A DNA stretch of 64,000 nucleotides, taken from positions 17,306,501-17,370,500 of the forward strand of contig CM074865.1 of assembly GCA_037501455.1 (NCBI GenBank). Reading direction: 5' to 3'. Source of the stretch: Lantana camara (Eukaryota > Streptophyta > Magnoliopsida > Lamiales > Verbenaceae). Below, piece by piece: positions 21,501 through 34,000 of this stretch. A program made the position numbers and the translations under genes. The first letter of the stretch is position 1, and each line of letters opens with the position of its first letter. The notes under the pieces are model-generated. The model worked only from the letters and a program-made list of their open reading frames with translations, had not been told where the DNA came from and ran no database searches.

Positions 21501-22177
21501 AAGCTTCTCGAAATATTCATTCGCTGATTTTCTAAGCTCCTCCGCTTTAGTGATATTCTGATCGCCCTCTTTGATAGACCGGATTTGAACTCTGAATCTT
21601 TTTTTCTTGACTAAAGAGTTGAAGTAGCGTGTGTTTCTTTCGCCTTTCTCTATCCATCGGCAAGTAAACTTTTGCCGCCAATAATCCTCTTCCATGGCCG
21701 TAGCTCGATTTCTTAATGCAATTTGTCGGTTAAGCACACTCAAATTTTGATCTGTTGGGTTGTTATCATATTCTTTTTCTGCCTCAATCACTGTCTTTTC
21801 GAGTTCGCTGACTTTGCCGAAGATGTTCCCAAACACTTCTACGTTCCATTTCTTGAGATGGGTTTTCAGCCGGCTTAGCTTTGCATGAAGTTTCCAAAGA
21901 CCTTTACCATGCATTGGTTCTCTCCAATTATCAGCCACTACTTCTCAAAGTTAGAATGCCTTAACCACATATCCTGGAACCGGAATGATGGTATGGGCTT
22001 CTTTTCATTGTCCTCACAAGTAACCATAAGAGGGTTGTGATCAGATTCCCCTCTCGGGAAGTGCCTAACATGCATTTTCGGAAACAAATCTCCCCAGCTC
22101 TCATTCACCATGATTCTATCAAGTCTTTGCAGCATAGATCCCCTAGCCCACGTAAATTTCGGCCCTTCAAAACTCGG
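18590..22177 (-). pseudogene. LINE ORF2: endonuclease end, RT, zf-RVT, RNase H; broken
   Basis: Endonuclease end at 21938-22177. RT spans about 20014-21938, with the AGPDG motif near 21350, PISLCNV near 21170, the catalytic YADD at 20647-20658 and the KYLG motif near 20450. zf-RVT lies at 19394-19756 (IWH and CQCC motifs). RNase H lies at about 18590-19060 with NTDGAS, AELKAL and IELDAQ carrying the acidic residues. Stops near 20925, 20850 and 20795 and frame changes near 20790 and 20457 break the frame. The protein would nick DNA and copy its own RNA at the target; this copy cannot. Confidence 0.88.
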
Positions 22178-22183
22178 TTCAAG

Positions 22184-22709
22184 TTAAATACCATGAACTC
22201 TATCAGATAATGTAAACAGGTGTAACTTGGTATTTAGCCAAATTTTAACATGTCCATGTTCTATCCAATTGGATAAGAATCCCAAAAAGTAAACAGTTTC
22301 TGAGTAAATACCCTTTATAGAAATGAATGGAAATTGGTATATTGTTTGCTCGAATGGAAATTGATATGTTGTTTAAATAGCATACCAGTTTCTCAGCTAG
22401 GTCTGCCATTGAATGGGTATTACCCCACTCATATCCAAATCTAAACAATATTTAAGCTTTTTGAATCCAAATTCAATCCAAACCTAATATGTCAAAATCT
22501 AAAGGATTTTCATCCAAACTAAATCCAAAACTTGTGGATGAGCTTCCAAACCTACCCAAAACTTCATAAATTCATTGGATATTTTTAAAGGTCCAATCAA
22601 AAATCTATTGAATATTAAAAAACTCAATGTATCATGGGTAGATTTTCTCTCTCTAAATGAGAGTTTTTCTCTCTCTACTTGAGAGTTGTGAACATATTGG
22701 GTTTATTTA
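22184..22709. other. AT-rich spacer with degenerate repeat
   Basis: No gene seen. Holds CCAAATTCAATCCAAACC-type text that recurs, inverted, around 28280-28400, so a dispersed repeat family is likely. Confidence 0.45.
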
Positions 22710-24023
22710 GGGGGTGTTTGCAAACTCTACTGCATAATCAAAAGTTAAAGTAGAAGTGGAAGTTGTAAAAATTTGTAATAGTAAAAACAGTGAGTGTTTG
22801 GAAAAAAAAAGTGAAAAGCAGTAAAATAATCAGTTAAGTGTTTGCAGAGAAAAGTTAAGAATCACTTTTAATTTTTATGAAAATACTAAATTAACCATAA
22901 TATTTTTTAATCGTTTTGGTTATTATCTATATATGTTGATCTTAAATTATAATAAAATTTTCAAATCTTCATAAAAATAAATAATCAAAAAAAATTATAA
23001 TAAAACTAAAAAATGATAAAAGAGAAATATTTACCTAGTAATTGCATATTTTTTAGTTATGAGATTTTAATGGAGATTTCTAAACTTGAGAATTCAATTG
23101 AGGTTAGATTTTTGTGTGTTTAATCGAGATTTTTGAAATTAAGAATTTAATCGTGATAATTTTTTTCTGCTTGAGATTTTAATGGAGATTTTTGAGATTT
23201 TCAAATTCTAATGGAAATAGGAAAGAAAAGATATGATGATTGTATAAATCCTAAACTTTTATTTGTTTTTAAAAAGTTAATTATGTATTATTAATATTTT
23301 AATGAGGATATTATTGTCTAAACAAAATATACAAAATCGCATAATTTATAAGCAGAATCCAGAAGCATGCCTTGGCCTGCTTCTCGATTCACTACAAAAA
23401 AAATTATTTTTCGTGACAATTTGTTGTGACGAACAATAATAGCGTCATAATAGATTACACGATAGCGACGATCTATAAGTTTATCCCACAAAATAAACTT
23501 TAAGCGACAAAAGTTTTGTATGTCACGAAAGACTTTGTTTTATATTCGTCACAAAATATTCAGACATATATCGCGCTAAATTGCACAATATAAGATGACA
23601 AATTATTTAACCTCTTGTGACGAAATTTTTTGCCACTTATGTATCATATATATGACAAATTTTAGGTTTGTCACAAGAAATTATTTTGTTGCGATAAAAA
23701 ATAATATCATCATATAAAGTATTGTAATTTTATAAATTATTTGCATGTGACAACTTATAATAGTCACTATAAAATTATGGTATCATGACAAATTTTTTAT
23801 TGTCACAATAGGTCATTTGTGGTGAAAAAATTAATTATTGTCATGTGAAATATTTGTGTTTTATATAAAATTTTAATTGTGACAAGTTCGTATTGTTACC
23901 ATGGAAATATAATGTTTTGATAAATGATTGGTTGTTACAATAATTAGTTTTGTCGTGACAAAATGTAATATTGTCATATAAAAATTTATTATTTTAAAAA
24001 TAACTTTGTTATGATATATTCAT

Positions 24024-26695
24024 TGTAGCACCCCTGCACATGGCGATGCCACACCCCCGCACTACAGGTCGATCCACACACGAAATGGATAGTCCGTACA
24101 TGAACCAACCTGCAGCGAACGGGTGACAATAAAATAAAATGACAACTAGCTAGGCGGGACTAACTTGCAAATGCATCATAAATAACGTGGAAGCATAATA
24201 TATCCAACATCACATACCAATTATCAAAACATGTTATCTCTAACTATGTCTCACATATCAATACATGATCATCTCCACAATACATAATCCGTATCAATAA
24301 CAATAGCAATAATTTCATATGTAACAATAAATAAATGAACCGCGCATGACTCGAAGTGCAAAGACTGGACTTGACTCGATTCCCGCCTAGCACGCACCTG
24401 CACGTACCTGAAAGGTGGAGGCGTCAGTCTATGGAAGACTGAGTGAGGGGTTTAAATAAATATTAGCGCAGTTAACATGCAAGTTATATTCTCGGGTAAA
24501 GCTTTGGAAAAGAAAAGACTATAAGTTCAATAATGAGATATTCTTCGCCCGAGAATACAACTTTCCAATTTAATTACCCATTCAATTGATTTCATGCGAT
24601 ACGTGGCCCGGCGAGTGAGGGCGTTCTCCAATCTTACTCCAAATGTAAATGAATCATGCTTGCTTGATTAATCAATAAGTGATCATGCAATTCAATTATC
24701 GTGCATTAGTGCGATAGTGTATTCAGGCAATACAATCAAGGAATGGAAATCATGCAATAACCCGAGGACAATCCGTGGTGCCGGACCCGTCCCCAGTCTC
24801 CTTCTCCCTCCAATGATGGAAAGGTAGCTGGCCTTTACCATCCACGACATGTTGAGCAGAGGGTACATGAATCCCTAAGTCCGGAACTCCTTCCTCTACT
24901 AATCTCCTAGCGGATTAAGGGGTCATCCCAATGTGGAGAGGATAGCACGAGAGTTACCCGTCAGCCCATGCTTTCCCGGTTGGCTCAAGCCACTACCCTC
25001 GGGTCTAAAATGAACAATCATGCTTACTCGCCTAAAACATGCACGATACATGGCTTGCTTGCTTTTCATGAACAGGGCTTGATTGCATTAAACGTGACTT
25101 GCTTGAAATCATGAGTATTTTCATGGAAAAGTATAAATATAAATACCTTTTGGCCGAAAGCTCACGTATGGGTTGTATAGGTTCTATGTAACTAGAATTA
25201 AACCTCACCTGACAGGCGACACGACGACTCAAGGATGCATGAACGTGCTCAGTTGATCACAATCTTCGCCCTGGAGAAGAACTGGACAAGAAAAGAGGAC
25301 ATTGTGTACACGTGAGACCATGACTCAATAATGACACTATATATGACGCACGGCTTGATCATGCAACGAGATGACATGCATTACCAAATGTAGCACTTAA
25401 TAATCATATTATGGCATGATATTGATCATATAATAGCATGTTGGTGTCAATTAAGAGATTAGAAAAGGATTTGGAAAACTCAATTTTATGCAGATTATGC
25501 AGGGGTCGCGGTCGCGACCATTTTTGCTCTATTTTTGGTCGCGGGCGCGACCTGATTTTTCATGAATTTTTCGTGTAATTTTTCAAAAAGTCGAAACTTG
25601 ACCAAATTTGGGTAGCGGCCGCGACCTGTTTTATGTGTATTTCAGGTCGCGGGCGCGACCTACTATTCTGCCAGATTTGTGAGTAGGTCGGGGGCGTGAC
25701 CAGATTGGTGTGTGTTTAGGTCACGGTCGCGACCTACAGTCACGCCAGAAACAAAACAGAGCAGAAAACAGGGGATTGCACGAACCAAGCTCCAAATTCA
25801 TCAAAACACTTATAATTCCATTCTAAATGCTATAATTCATGAAGAGAAACATATATACATGCTTAAGGTACAATAAAACTAATATAAACATATAAATCAT
25901 GCCTTGATCATCAAGATTTTCACTTCGGAACTCATATACATATTCATTAAATATTTCCATAAACTCCAAGAATTCAAGTAGAAATTCAAGTTAAAGGCAT
26001 GTATCCATGTTTCTAGCAACTAGAAATCAAGTTATTCAATCCAAACTAGAACCCTAGCTTCACTCATGAATTCAAGAATTCATATAAATAGCTCATATAT
26101 ACCTTGAAATGAAAAAAGGAGGAAAGAGATGAAGATGAGATGAGGTGATGCTTCCAAGATTCTTAATTCATCCAAAATATTAACTTGAAATGATGGAATT
26201 TTCTCTCCTTTTTCTTAGTGTTGAATCGTGAGAAATGGGGAGCAAATATGTGTATATTTTTATGAAATGAAATGATAAATGAAATGAAGACTACATGATG
26301 CTTCTACATATATGGATGATCAAGCACAATTTGCGATTACGTCCCTCAAACATATAAGTTATGCAATTAAGTTCTATTCCTACAATTTTATTCACTTTGG
26401 TCCAAGAATTGTTTATGCAATTTGGTCCTCTAATTTAAATAAATGTCAATTAAGGACAATTAAGCACTTAAGTCATGTTCGATAATTATTTCACGTAAAC
26501 ATGAATTCAATTTATAAAGTAATTCCCAAATTGATAGATATTTCACATATTTTCATGTAAACATAGTGGGATAGAATTTATAAAATTAATATAACACATA
26601 TAAGTTGAATAAACGAAAGTAATAAAATAAAATCTTAACGCTCGAAACCCACACGTGTCGAGCGTACCTGACTGTCTGAAAATTGGGGCGTTACA
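24024..26695 (-). mobile_element. Solo LTR, family B copy 1 (2672 bp), TSD TTCAT
   Basis: The plus strand starts TGTAGCACCCC and ends GGGGCGTTACA, with perfect TTCAT duplications at 24019-24023 and 26696-26700. No protein is encoded. Comparison with the copy at 55511-58438 (opposite orientation) shows shared ends (TGTAACGCCCC), a shared CAGGTACGCTCG near the start and a shared CCCTCACTCAGTCT. Orientation is set relative to that copy. A palindrome cluster lies at 25504-25734. Source element lineage not determined. Confidence 0.85.
25504..25734. repeat. Palindrome cluster GGTCGCG..CGCGACC in solo LTR B copy 1
   Basis: Six 16-bp copies: 25504-25519, 25537-25552, 25611-25626, 25645-25660, 25686-25701 and 25719-25734. 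Each reads GGTCGCGG(G/T/C)CGCGACC or a one- or two-base variant. Spacing alternates between about 33 and 41-74 bp. They are GC- and CpG-rich in an otherwise AT-rich LTR. Confidence 0.95.
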
Positions 26696-27004
26696 TTCAT
26701 ATTGTCATAATAGAAATATGTTATGTGATAATATATTTATTGTCATAAAATTTTCTTTATTTGTGACAAAATATATGCTATCATACTAGATTTTATTGCA
26801 ACAAATGCTTAAGTACTACAAGAAAACAACCGAAAATCGAATATAAATATGATTATATTTAATTCAATTAATTATATATTTAAAATTTTATATTTTAAAC
26901 TAATAACACAAAAATATTTAAATAATTAATTGAAATTAGTGTATGAATATATTCCATTGTTATTAAATATATTAAAAGACATAATATTACTATCAAATAA
27001 GTTA

Positions 27005-27180
27005 TCCAAATTGGTTTGGGAGTCAATTTTCTTTCCTGGAGACCCGAGTTCGATTCTCCGCTAGTGCAATTATTGAAAAGAATTAATTCTCGTGTTGGCT
27101 CGTGCTAGGCTCGATGGGTTCGGTGCTGGCTCGTCTGAGGGGTTGGTGCGGTTCATGCCGGCAGTGGTTCGGGTCTCACA
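27005..27180 (+). mobile_element. tRNA-derived SINE-like unit
   Basis: GGTTTGGGAGTC resembles a pol III A box and GAGTTCGATTC a B box, about 35 bp apart, followed by a G/T-rich body with repeated GGCTCG words. No clear tail or duplication. It sits inside CACTA 2. Moderate to weak evidence. Confidence 0.4.
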
Positions 27181-27773
27181 AATGAAATTTTTTATTTTTT
27201 ATTTAATTATTTTGCGATAAAATATGATGTGGTGACAAATATGTTTGTCACACGAGGTGCCCAACTGACATGGTTGTAGTGACAAATATATGACTATGAT
27301 GACGATAAGTGTCAGATATGTGACAATAAGTTTGCCACAATAGAACATGATGTTGTGACAAAAACATTTGTCATAATAAGTGGTCATTTGACCAGCCTTT
27401 AGTGACAAAATCAAATTGCAGTGACAATATATATATATACTGTTGTAACAATAAGTTCGTCACAATAATAGAGTTTTTCGTGACAAAAGTACATTTGTCA
27501 CAAACCTATTGTGATGAACGTAGAAATTATCGTCTGGGACATTATACGACGGGCCTGTTGCAACAGCGACAGTGACAAAAATAATCGTCACAATAGATCT
27601 ATTGTGACAAAATTATCATGTATTGCGATAAATTATTTTGTCACAAAAAAATGTTTTTTTTGTAGTGATTCTAGCTTATTTCTGCTTAAAATAATCAGAA
27701 GTTGGTTTTCCAAACACTCAAAAACAGCTTAAAATAATCGCTTATCACTTAATTTTAGAGTTTACAAACACTC

Positions 27774-28861
27774 TTTTAATAAAGTTATATTTAATATAAT
27801 TTTAATTAATTTATATTAAAAAAAATGATCGTTTTCATTTCTCATAATAAAAATATTATATTAAAAAATAACTATAAATAGAAAATATGATAATAAAACA
27901 TCATAATTCTTTTTTTTTTTTAGAATTCATAATTTTCTTTGTTAAATAAAACATCTTGCACATACTTGGCATAGAGTTCTAACTAATTATTACCTAACTC
28001 ATTGATATATATATATATATATAATGTTTACTTTTATTTTTTGGCACGTAATATAAACATGGATAAATTATTATGTGTAATTTTCATTCATAATGTGAAC
28101 ATATCTTCATGTTTAGTCTCGTAATTACTTTGACAAATCTTTTAACTTACGATGTTCATTTTAATTGGATTTTATATATATATTAAATGCACACACAGAA
28201 TTAATATTAATTGAAAACTTGAAAAAATAGAGAGGGTTTGTCCATTTGGCCTTTGGGTATCTTCAAGTTTTGAAACCCATTAATAAAAATCCAATCCAAA
28301 CCCATATTTAATTAAAATATGGACTTGGATTTGAGTTTGAGTTTGAGTTTGGGTTGCATATATAAATATGGATTTGGACTTGAATTGAATAATTATATTT
28401 CAGGGTTTGGGTTGGAGATTTCCCACCCATTACCAGGCCTATTCCAAGCTTTACTTCATTGGATTACCGACTTGTGTTATGTGGAGGGTCCAAGAAATGA
28501 ATGGATTTGGTTAGACATAAAAGCTATGATGCATGGATACGGACACGGTGACACGGACACAACACGATACGGATACGGTAACACGAATTTTTTTTTTAAT
28601 TTCTCATGTGAGAAGTGTCGGACACAATATCCAACACGACACGACACGAAAAAATGATATTTTTAGAAGTGTTTGTGCATCATAGCATAACAACCCTAAA
28701 TTGAATGATATTACAACTCTAACATCACAGTTTGGAGAAATGATATCCTCTTTTCATTCATGGAAGTGGGCAAAATTGAAATTCCACATCAAGTCTATTT
28801 GGTATAGCTAACGTACTCAATTAAATGAAAAAAAAGGTTCATTTACGTCTGATTATCCTGA
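27774..28861. other. AT-rich spacer with dispersed repeat fragments
   Basis: No gene seen. Contains (TA)n at about 28005-28022, a GAGTTTGAGTTTG run near 28335-28355 and GACACGGACAC-type repeats at 28545-28640. These look like repeat debris. Confidence 0.5.
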
Positions 28862-29119
28862 ATTTAGATTTAATTACAATGCAATCCATCATTATCGAAA
28901 AATTATATTATAGTCCCTATAAATCTTGTTTGTTTGAGGTCCTTAACGGAATTTGTAAAAATACACTTATGCGTCTGACGGTTTTGAATTTAACAACAAA
29001 TCAGAGCTATTTTTGAAAATGACATAACGGAACCCTAGGGACCACAAACGGTTCTCAAAATTATGGACTAAAATGTAATTTTTTTATAATAATGGACGGC
29101 GTTGTAATTAGATTTAAAT
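28862..29119. mobile_element. MITE, family C copy 1, long inverted ends
   Basis: The left end ATTTAGATTTAATTACAATG pairs with GTAATTAGATTTAAAT at the right. Pairing continues imperfectly for about 55 bp. It shares GAGAACCGTTTGTGGTCC and GGTTCCGTTATGT with the element at 45341-45724, so both belong to one family. No protein. Confidence 0.65.
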
Positions 29120-29233
29120 GCAGGGTAGTGAGATATAATTATTTAAAAAATAATAATTTTACCGGTTGGGTTGTATATTAGCAACAAACGCGAATAAGCA
29201 ATATAATATGTCCGTTAGACAATAAATATAAAT

Positions 29234-29415
29234 AATACCAACGGGCAGTTGACTCAAATAAATAAGAGTTTGAGTTCACTTAAGCAAGGTCTCAGGTTCG
29301 AACCTTGTGAACGTAAAAATTACGTTGGGAGAGGTCCCCGTGAAAAGCGTCTTCAACACTTTGGGAGATTAGTCTCTCACTCAATTGGGTGGGAAAAAAC
29401 TTTGAAAGATAAAAT
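29234..29415 (+). mobile_element. SINE-like element, B box present, probable 13-bp TSD
   Basis: A tRNA-like head with GGTTCGAACCTTG (pol III B box) at about 29296-29308, preceded by an A-box-like TTGACTCAAA. The body ends before an A/T-rich tail. AATAAATATAAAT occurs on both sides (29221-29233 and 29416-29428), which would be a target duplication, although the AT-rich sequence weakens this. Confidence 0.55.
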
Positions 29416-29429
29416 AAATAAATATAAAT

Positions 29430-31499
29430 TAAACAATGGGGAGGGTTATCTAAACAAAAAAATAATCCAGACATCAATCTAATCCAATTATATAACAAAA
29501 CAACCATGTAAACTACTTCTAAATTGTTGAAAATTTGGGGAAATTAACCGACAGAAATCAACAATTGATTGAAGAAACTCACCTACTTTCTTCTCCAATG
29601 GACGATGAGGGTTGGATGCAACAGTGTCAATTATCTACTGGTTAGCATCAAGGGTATTTAAACATTTAGAAGCAAGAGAAAAAGGTAAACATAGCAATCA
29701 ATAGCCAAGTAATTAATGTGTTCACCAGAATAGCCAGCAGTATTGCTATGGCCTATGTATGTATTTGGCCATTTTCTGTCTGAATATGGTGGAAATATTA
29801 AAGGTCCAATCTATATTTGCATTTCAGCATGGTTCCTTGCAGGAGCGGATCCAGGATTCTCATCAGCGGGGGTTGAAAATTCTTATGCCTTCGATGATTC
29901 GTGTTCCCTTTAATTTGCTCCCGTCATTTTTTCTCAAACTAAAGTTTTCACATACAAATACTAATATGGTCCCTTATTAAAAAAAAAAAAAAACTATAAT
30001 TTGTTTCGTAATTATAATATCCACTATCAAGTGTAGTAATTAATCATTTCGGTAAATTATAGGTAAGTCAAAGTATAGACAGATGAATAAAAAAAACTAT
30101 TAAGTGTTTTATATTCGAAATTAAAATTCGAATTCACAACATTTTATTAATTAAAATAATATGTATTGAAAATTAGAATTTTTGTGATATTAATTATTTG
30201 ACAGAGTTAGGTTTTGATTAGAATTACCTATGTAATATGGTATCTTGTATCTCTCTAATGTTATATGATACATTATCTATACAACAAGATACATTACACT
30301 AATTTTTCCTTGCATAAAATACAACACATTGAATTTTTCCTGATCGTCTAAAATATCCTTACAATAATTATGTCAATAACTATTAGTTAGGATAATAATG
30401 TAAATACATATTATAAATTATTAATTTAACTATATTTAAAAAGTAATTATCAACTTAAAATAGGACTCTTGGTAGAATTAAAATTTCTCCAATTTACCCA
30501 AAAAAAGATATATAGTTAAACAAGGATTGTTTTAATATTAATATATCAATTAATTGTATTCAAATTTTATGATATAAGTTGTCTATTTTTTAATTTTAAG
30601 GTCTATAATTTAAAGTGTTATAATAAGATCATATATCTAAAAAAAAATCAAAAAACAACAAATTGACTCACTTTATAAATTCTAATAAATTTTTATAATT
30701 ATATAAAATAAAATATTATTTAAATTGAACAAGTTACATAAGATAACTTTTAATAAATAAATCTTAATGTAAGTCTAATTATATAAGTCCATAGTTTTAA
30801 TTATCTAAATTCATAAACTTTCTTAAATTAATATCATATTATAATTCTATAAACTTATCTAATTAACAAAATAATATAATTGAATAATTTACATAAAATA
30901 TTTTTCAATAAATAAATTAATTCTATTATAATATTTTTTAATTAACTAATACTAATATAGTAGTATAATATTACTATAATTGTAATTATCTAAATCTAAC
31001 TAACCATATAATCTTTCTTTAGTTTATATAATAAAATATAAATTAAATACATAAAAGTACAAATAGCATTTTCGGTTTTTTACGACTTAATATACTACAA
31101 TTTAGAATGTCAGGTCGTTAGACCAAAGTTACTTTAAATTAATAATCTAATTTTATAAATAATTTTTATAGTATTCGATTAAACATTCCTTAAATTTTTA
31201 TATAAATATACTCTTTTAATTATTTTTACTACATACATAAAATTAATTATAAAAGAATTAACATAAATTTGAAATAATACTCATTAGAGAAATACAAATA
31301 AAAAAATGAAATACAAAATCAAATGGAAAAGATAATATAAAAAAGAGATAAAGAATGGTTAGTAAAAGAAGAAATACTTAATTTTAATTTATATACCCAC
31401 GCATACCAAAATTAAGGACAACTGTAAGATATATTTACAAATATATTTATAGAGGACATGGCAAAGTGAGAATTAATATTGGTACAATGGTAAACAAAA
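29430..31499. other. AT-rich spacer
   Basis: No gene or complete element recognised. AGGAGCGGATCCAGGATT at 29840-29860 is a phrase common at the edge of dispersed plant repeats. The rest is strongly AT-rich. Confidence 0.5.
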
Positions 31500-33115
31500 T
31501 TTCAAAGGTTAGATTAAAACTTTCAAGATGTTAGATTGAGAGTCGGCTCAAGAAACGATACGAAGAATTTTCAAATTTAATTTGAATGAGATTGATACAA
31601 TAGTTATCAATTTAGAACTACAATTTTCAAAGTAGCAATACATGGCTTATTGGCCGAATCAAAACTTGAAGGACATTTTGAATTGGGATCATTACTCCAA
31701 AATAATGGTCCTTGAAAAGTTTTCAATGTGCTCGAAAAGCGAAGAAATAAAAAAAAAATACAAAAAATTTTCAGAGCATTATACATGAGCCAAACAAGGT
31801 AAATATTCAAAAATTTTGGAGAAAGAATTAATGGCAGGATATAACCATCTATTACAACAAGAAGAGATTATTTGGTTTTAAGAGTTGAGAATTAATTGGC
31901 TCCAATTCAAGAGATAAACATGCACGTTTCTTTCATCTTTCAACCATAATAGAAGAATGAGGAACCAGGTGAATGCTCTCAAAAATAGGCAATGAATGGG
32001 CAACCAATAATGATCAACTGAAGCCACACACTTTGGAGTACTACACCAAACTATATATTCAATGGAGATACCATTAAAGAGGTGATGAGTCTTGGTATTA
32101 GCTTACACCAACGAACCCTAAGGTGTTAACGGAAAAATAACTTGGCAAGAATGACCTCAAATGAGAAAATCTTGAGGATATTGAAGAGCATGCACCTTTA
32201 CAAAGCGCCGGGAGTAGATGGTTTCCAAACTTACTTTTTCAAAACCTATTGGGATATAGTTGGAGACTCGATAGTAAACTTCATCAATGATTGCATGTAG
32301 AGAGAATCAATTCCAAATAAGGATTTTCGATTGTTTATTTGCCTAATTTAAAAAATTAATGCTCTAGAAAAATAAACGAGTTTCGTGCCATTATGTTAAT
32401 GTATTGCTCAAAAATGATTACCAAGATGATTATACTCCGTTTAAGCCGTATATCAAAGAATTATGGGATCGAACAAGAATAGCTTCATTCCCGGCCGAGA
32501 CACCCGTTACAATATCTTTATGCCTAAAGAAGTGTTATGAATGCTACATCACTCCAACGACAAAAAAGGGCATGGTGGTGAAATTGAATCTTGAAAAGGC
32601 GTACGACAAAATTCAGTAAAAATTTTTGAGAAAAACTTTAACTTCCTTCAAATTCTCGAAGAAAATCATCAATATGATTATGAGCAGAATGTAGAGGATA
32701 CAAACGGAAATTCTATAGAATGGTTAACCGACACAGGCTGTACGGATGTGTGGCATTAGATAAGGCAATCACTCTCACCTTATTTGTTTGTACTCTACAT
32801 GGAACAACTTACTTATAAAATTGAGACCTGGAAACCAATTACAGTATGTTAGAAAAGGCCTCGCATTACAAACTTGCTTTTTGTGGACAACTTAATATTA
32901 GGAGTCAAAGCAACCGTGGATGGAGCAAAGTGCATTCAAAGTGTGGTTGAGGCGATTCACAAGGCGTTGAGTCTCAAATTAAGTTTCAGCAAATTACATG
33001 TGTTGTTCGCATCTTATGTGTCAAATGATTTAAATCAGTAGGTTAGTAGAATTTTGGGCATGAAAAGTATAACCAACTTAAGAAACTATTTGGGGGTGCA
33101 GAAGCTAGAACTTTA
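31500..33115 (+). pseudogene. LINE remnant (linker and reverse transcriptase), plus strand
   Basis: Broken reading shows ELMAGYNHLLQQEEIIWF near 31830-31880, the linker motif before RT in plant LINEs. It continues with KAPGVDGFQTYFFKTYWD near 32200, a GRDTRYNIFM block near 32500, KGMVVKLNLEKAYDKIQ at 32566-32619 and NYLG near 33090. The catalytic FADD box reads FVDN at 32880-32891. Stops are frequent and the endonuclease is missing. It belongs to a different LINE family from the copies at 17765 and 54692. Confidence 0.75.
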
Positions 33116-34000
33116 GCTGAAACTACAATAAGCATTTTTTTATTGTGAAATCAAATAGAAAAATAGAAAGAAAATGGGAAGAAGATGGAGAAGGAAAAAT
33201 AAAAATACTCATTAAATCAAACTGCAATTATGGAGAAGAATATGGAGATTTTTAGAAAATGAGGTAATATTGAAAACGATGATATGCCAAACCCACAGTT
33301 TTGAGAGATGGATATTTAGTTTAAGGTAATTATACTAAATATAATGATTGTTGGGGACATACTCATTAGGCCTATAATGGAACCAAACCTGAGATCAACT
33401 CGCATGGGGAGTAGGTTGGTCAGTTATCTATCAGGTGGCAAGCTGAGAAAGCGGCGTGAGGCGAACCGGTGAGAGTGAAACTAAGACATGTTAGCACATA
33501 TGAGATTCTATGAAATATCTCATAACTAAGCTTGAAGATAAGAACAAATCTAGGTTAAGAAGAGAATGAGTAATTGTGACTAAGAGGAGTTTGATATCTA
33601 TAAATAAGGGAAGAGAAATCATTAAATGCATAAGAAAGAATAGAAGATAAAATGAGAGAAAAGAGTGATTAGGAAGGAACCCAAGAGTGATAATGATATA
33701 CCAAAATTGCAATTTCTCAAGATTATGAAATTAAAAAAAAAAAAACAGTATTTCCATTTTAAATGATGGAATCGAGATCGAAATTATAGAGAAAGATAAG
33801 GTACAAAAGTCATAGTTTTGAAACTGAATATAACTTTTTACATTTTGAATGACAGCCAAAAGATATCCAAAACTTTACAAAGAAAATTAAAAATAAATCA
33901 CAAATTATATTAAAGAAAATCAAACAATAGAAAGAATAAAATATATATAATTAATATAACATTTTATATGATCTTTTAAGTTTTTGTCTATGTTTTTATA
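33116..34000. other. Spacer with a MITE fragment
   Basis: No gene seen. GATATACCAAAATTGCAATTT near 33696-33716 is a piece of the MITE family at 34991-35354. The rest is A-rich. Confidence 0.45.

Larger units (their letters stand above)
17765..22177 (-). mobile_element. 5'-truncated LINE (plant L1-type), minus strand
   Basis: A run of 14 T at 17765-17778 is the poly(A) tail on the minus strand. Reading upstream on that strand come the 3' region, RNase H, zf-RVT, reverse transcriptase and only the last part of the endonuclease (KFTWARGSMLQRLDRIMVN near 22100-22160, then SDHNPLMV). The element stops at about 22177. TTCAAG flanks both sides (17759-17764 and 22178-22183), a plausible target duplication. 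5' truncation is the usual fate of LINE insertions. Confidence 0.88.
23390..27667. mobile_element. Non-autonomous CACTA element 2, TSD ATT
   Basis: Both ends begin CACTACAAAAAAAA when read inwards and share TTTTTYGTGACAA further in. ATT flanks each side (23387-23389, 27668-27670). Inside, GTGACAAA and TTTGTCAC units recur dozens of times in both directions (23410-24010 and 26700-27660), a sub-terminal array different from that of CACTA 1. No transposase frame. A 2672-bp solo LTR at 24024-26695 and a SINE-like unit near 27005-27180 sit inside it, so the original length was about 1.6 kb or less. Confidence 0.9.
22710..27773. mobile_element. MITE-like element split by a CACTA insertion
   Basis: The left end GGGGTGTTTGCAAACTCT (from about 22710) is mirrored by AGAGTTTACAAACACTC (to about 27773). 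The inner 23387-27670 is a later CACTA insertion, so the original unit was about 0.8 kb. The terminal wording is typical of plant hAT-related MITEs. The target duplication is not clear. Confidence 0.65.

Noticed and set aside
25504..25734. Regularly spaced repeats that might suggest a CRISPR array
   Set aside because: Units are 16-bp palindromes with uneven short spacers in a plant LTR; no Cas genes and wrong organism.
27005..27180. A functional tRNA gene
   Set aside because: Only box-like words are present; no cloverleaf stems could be paired.
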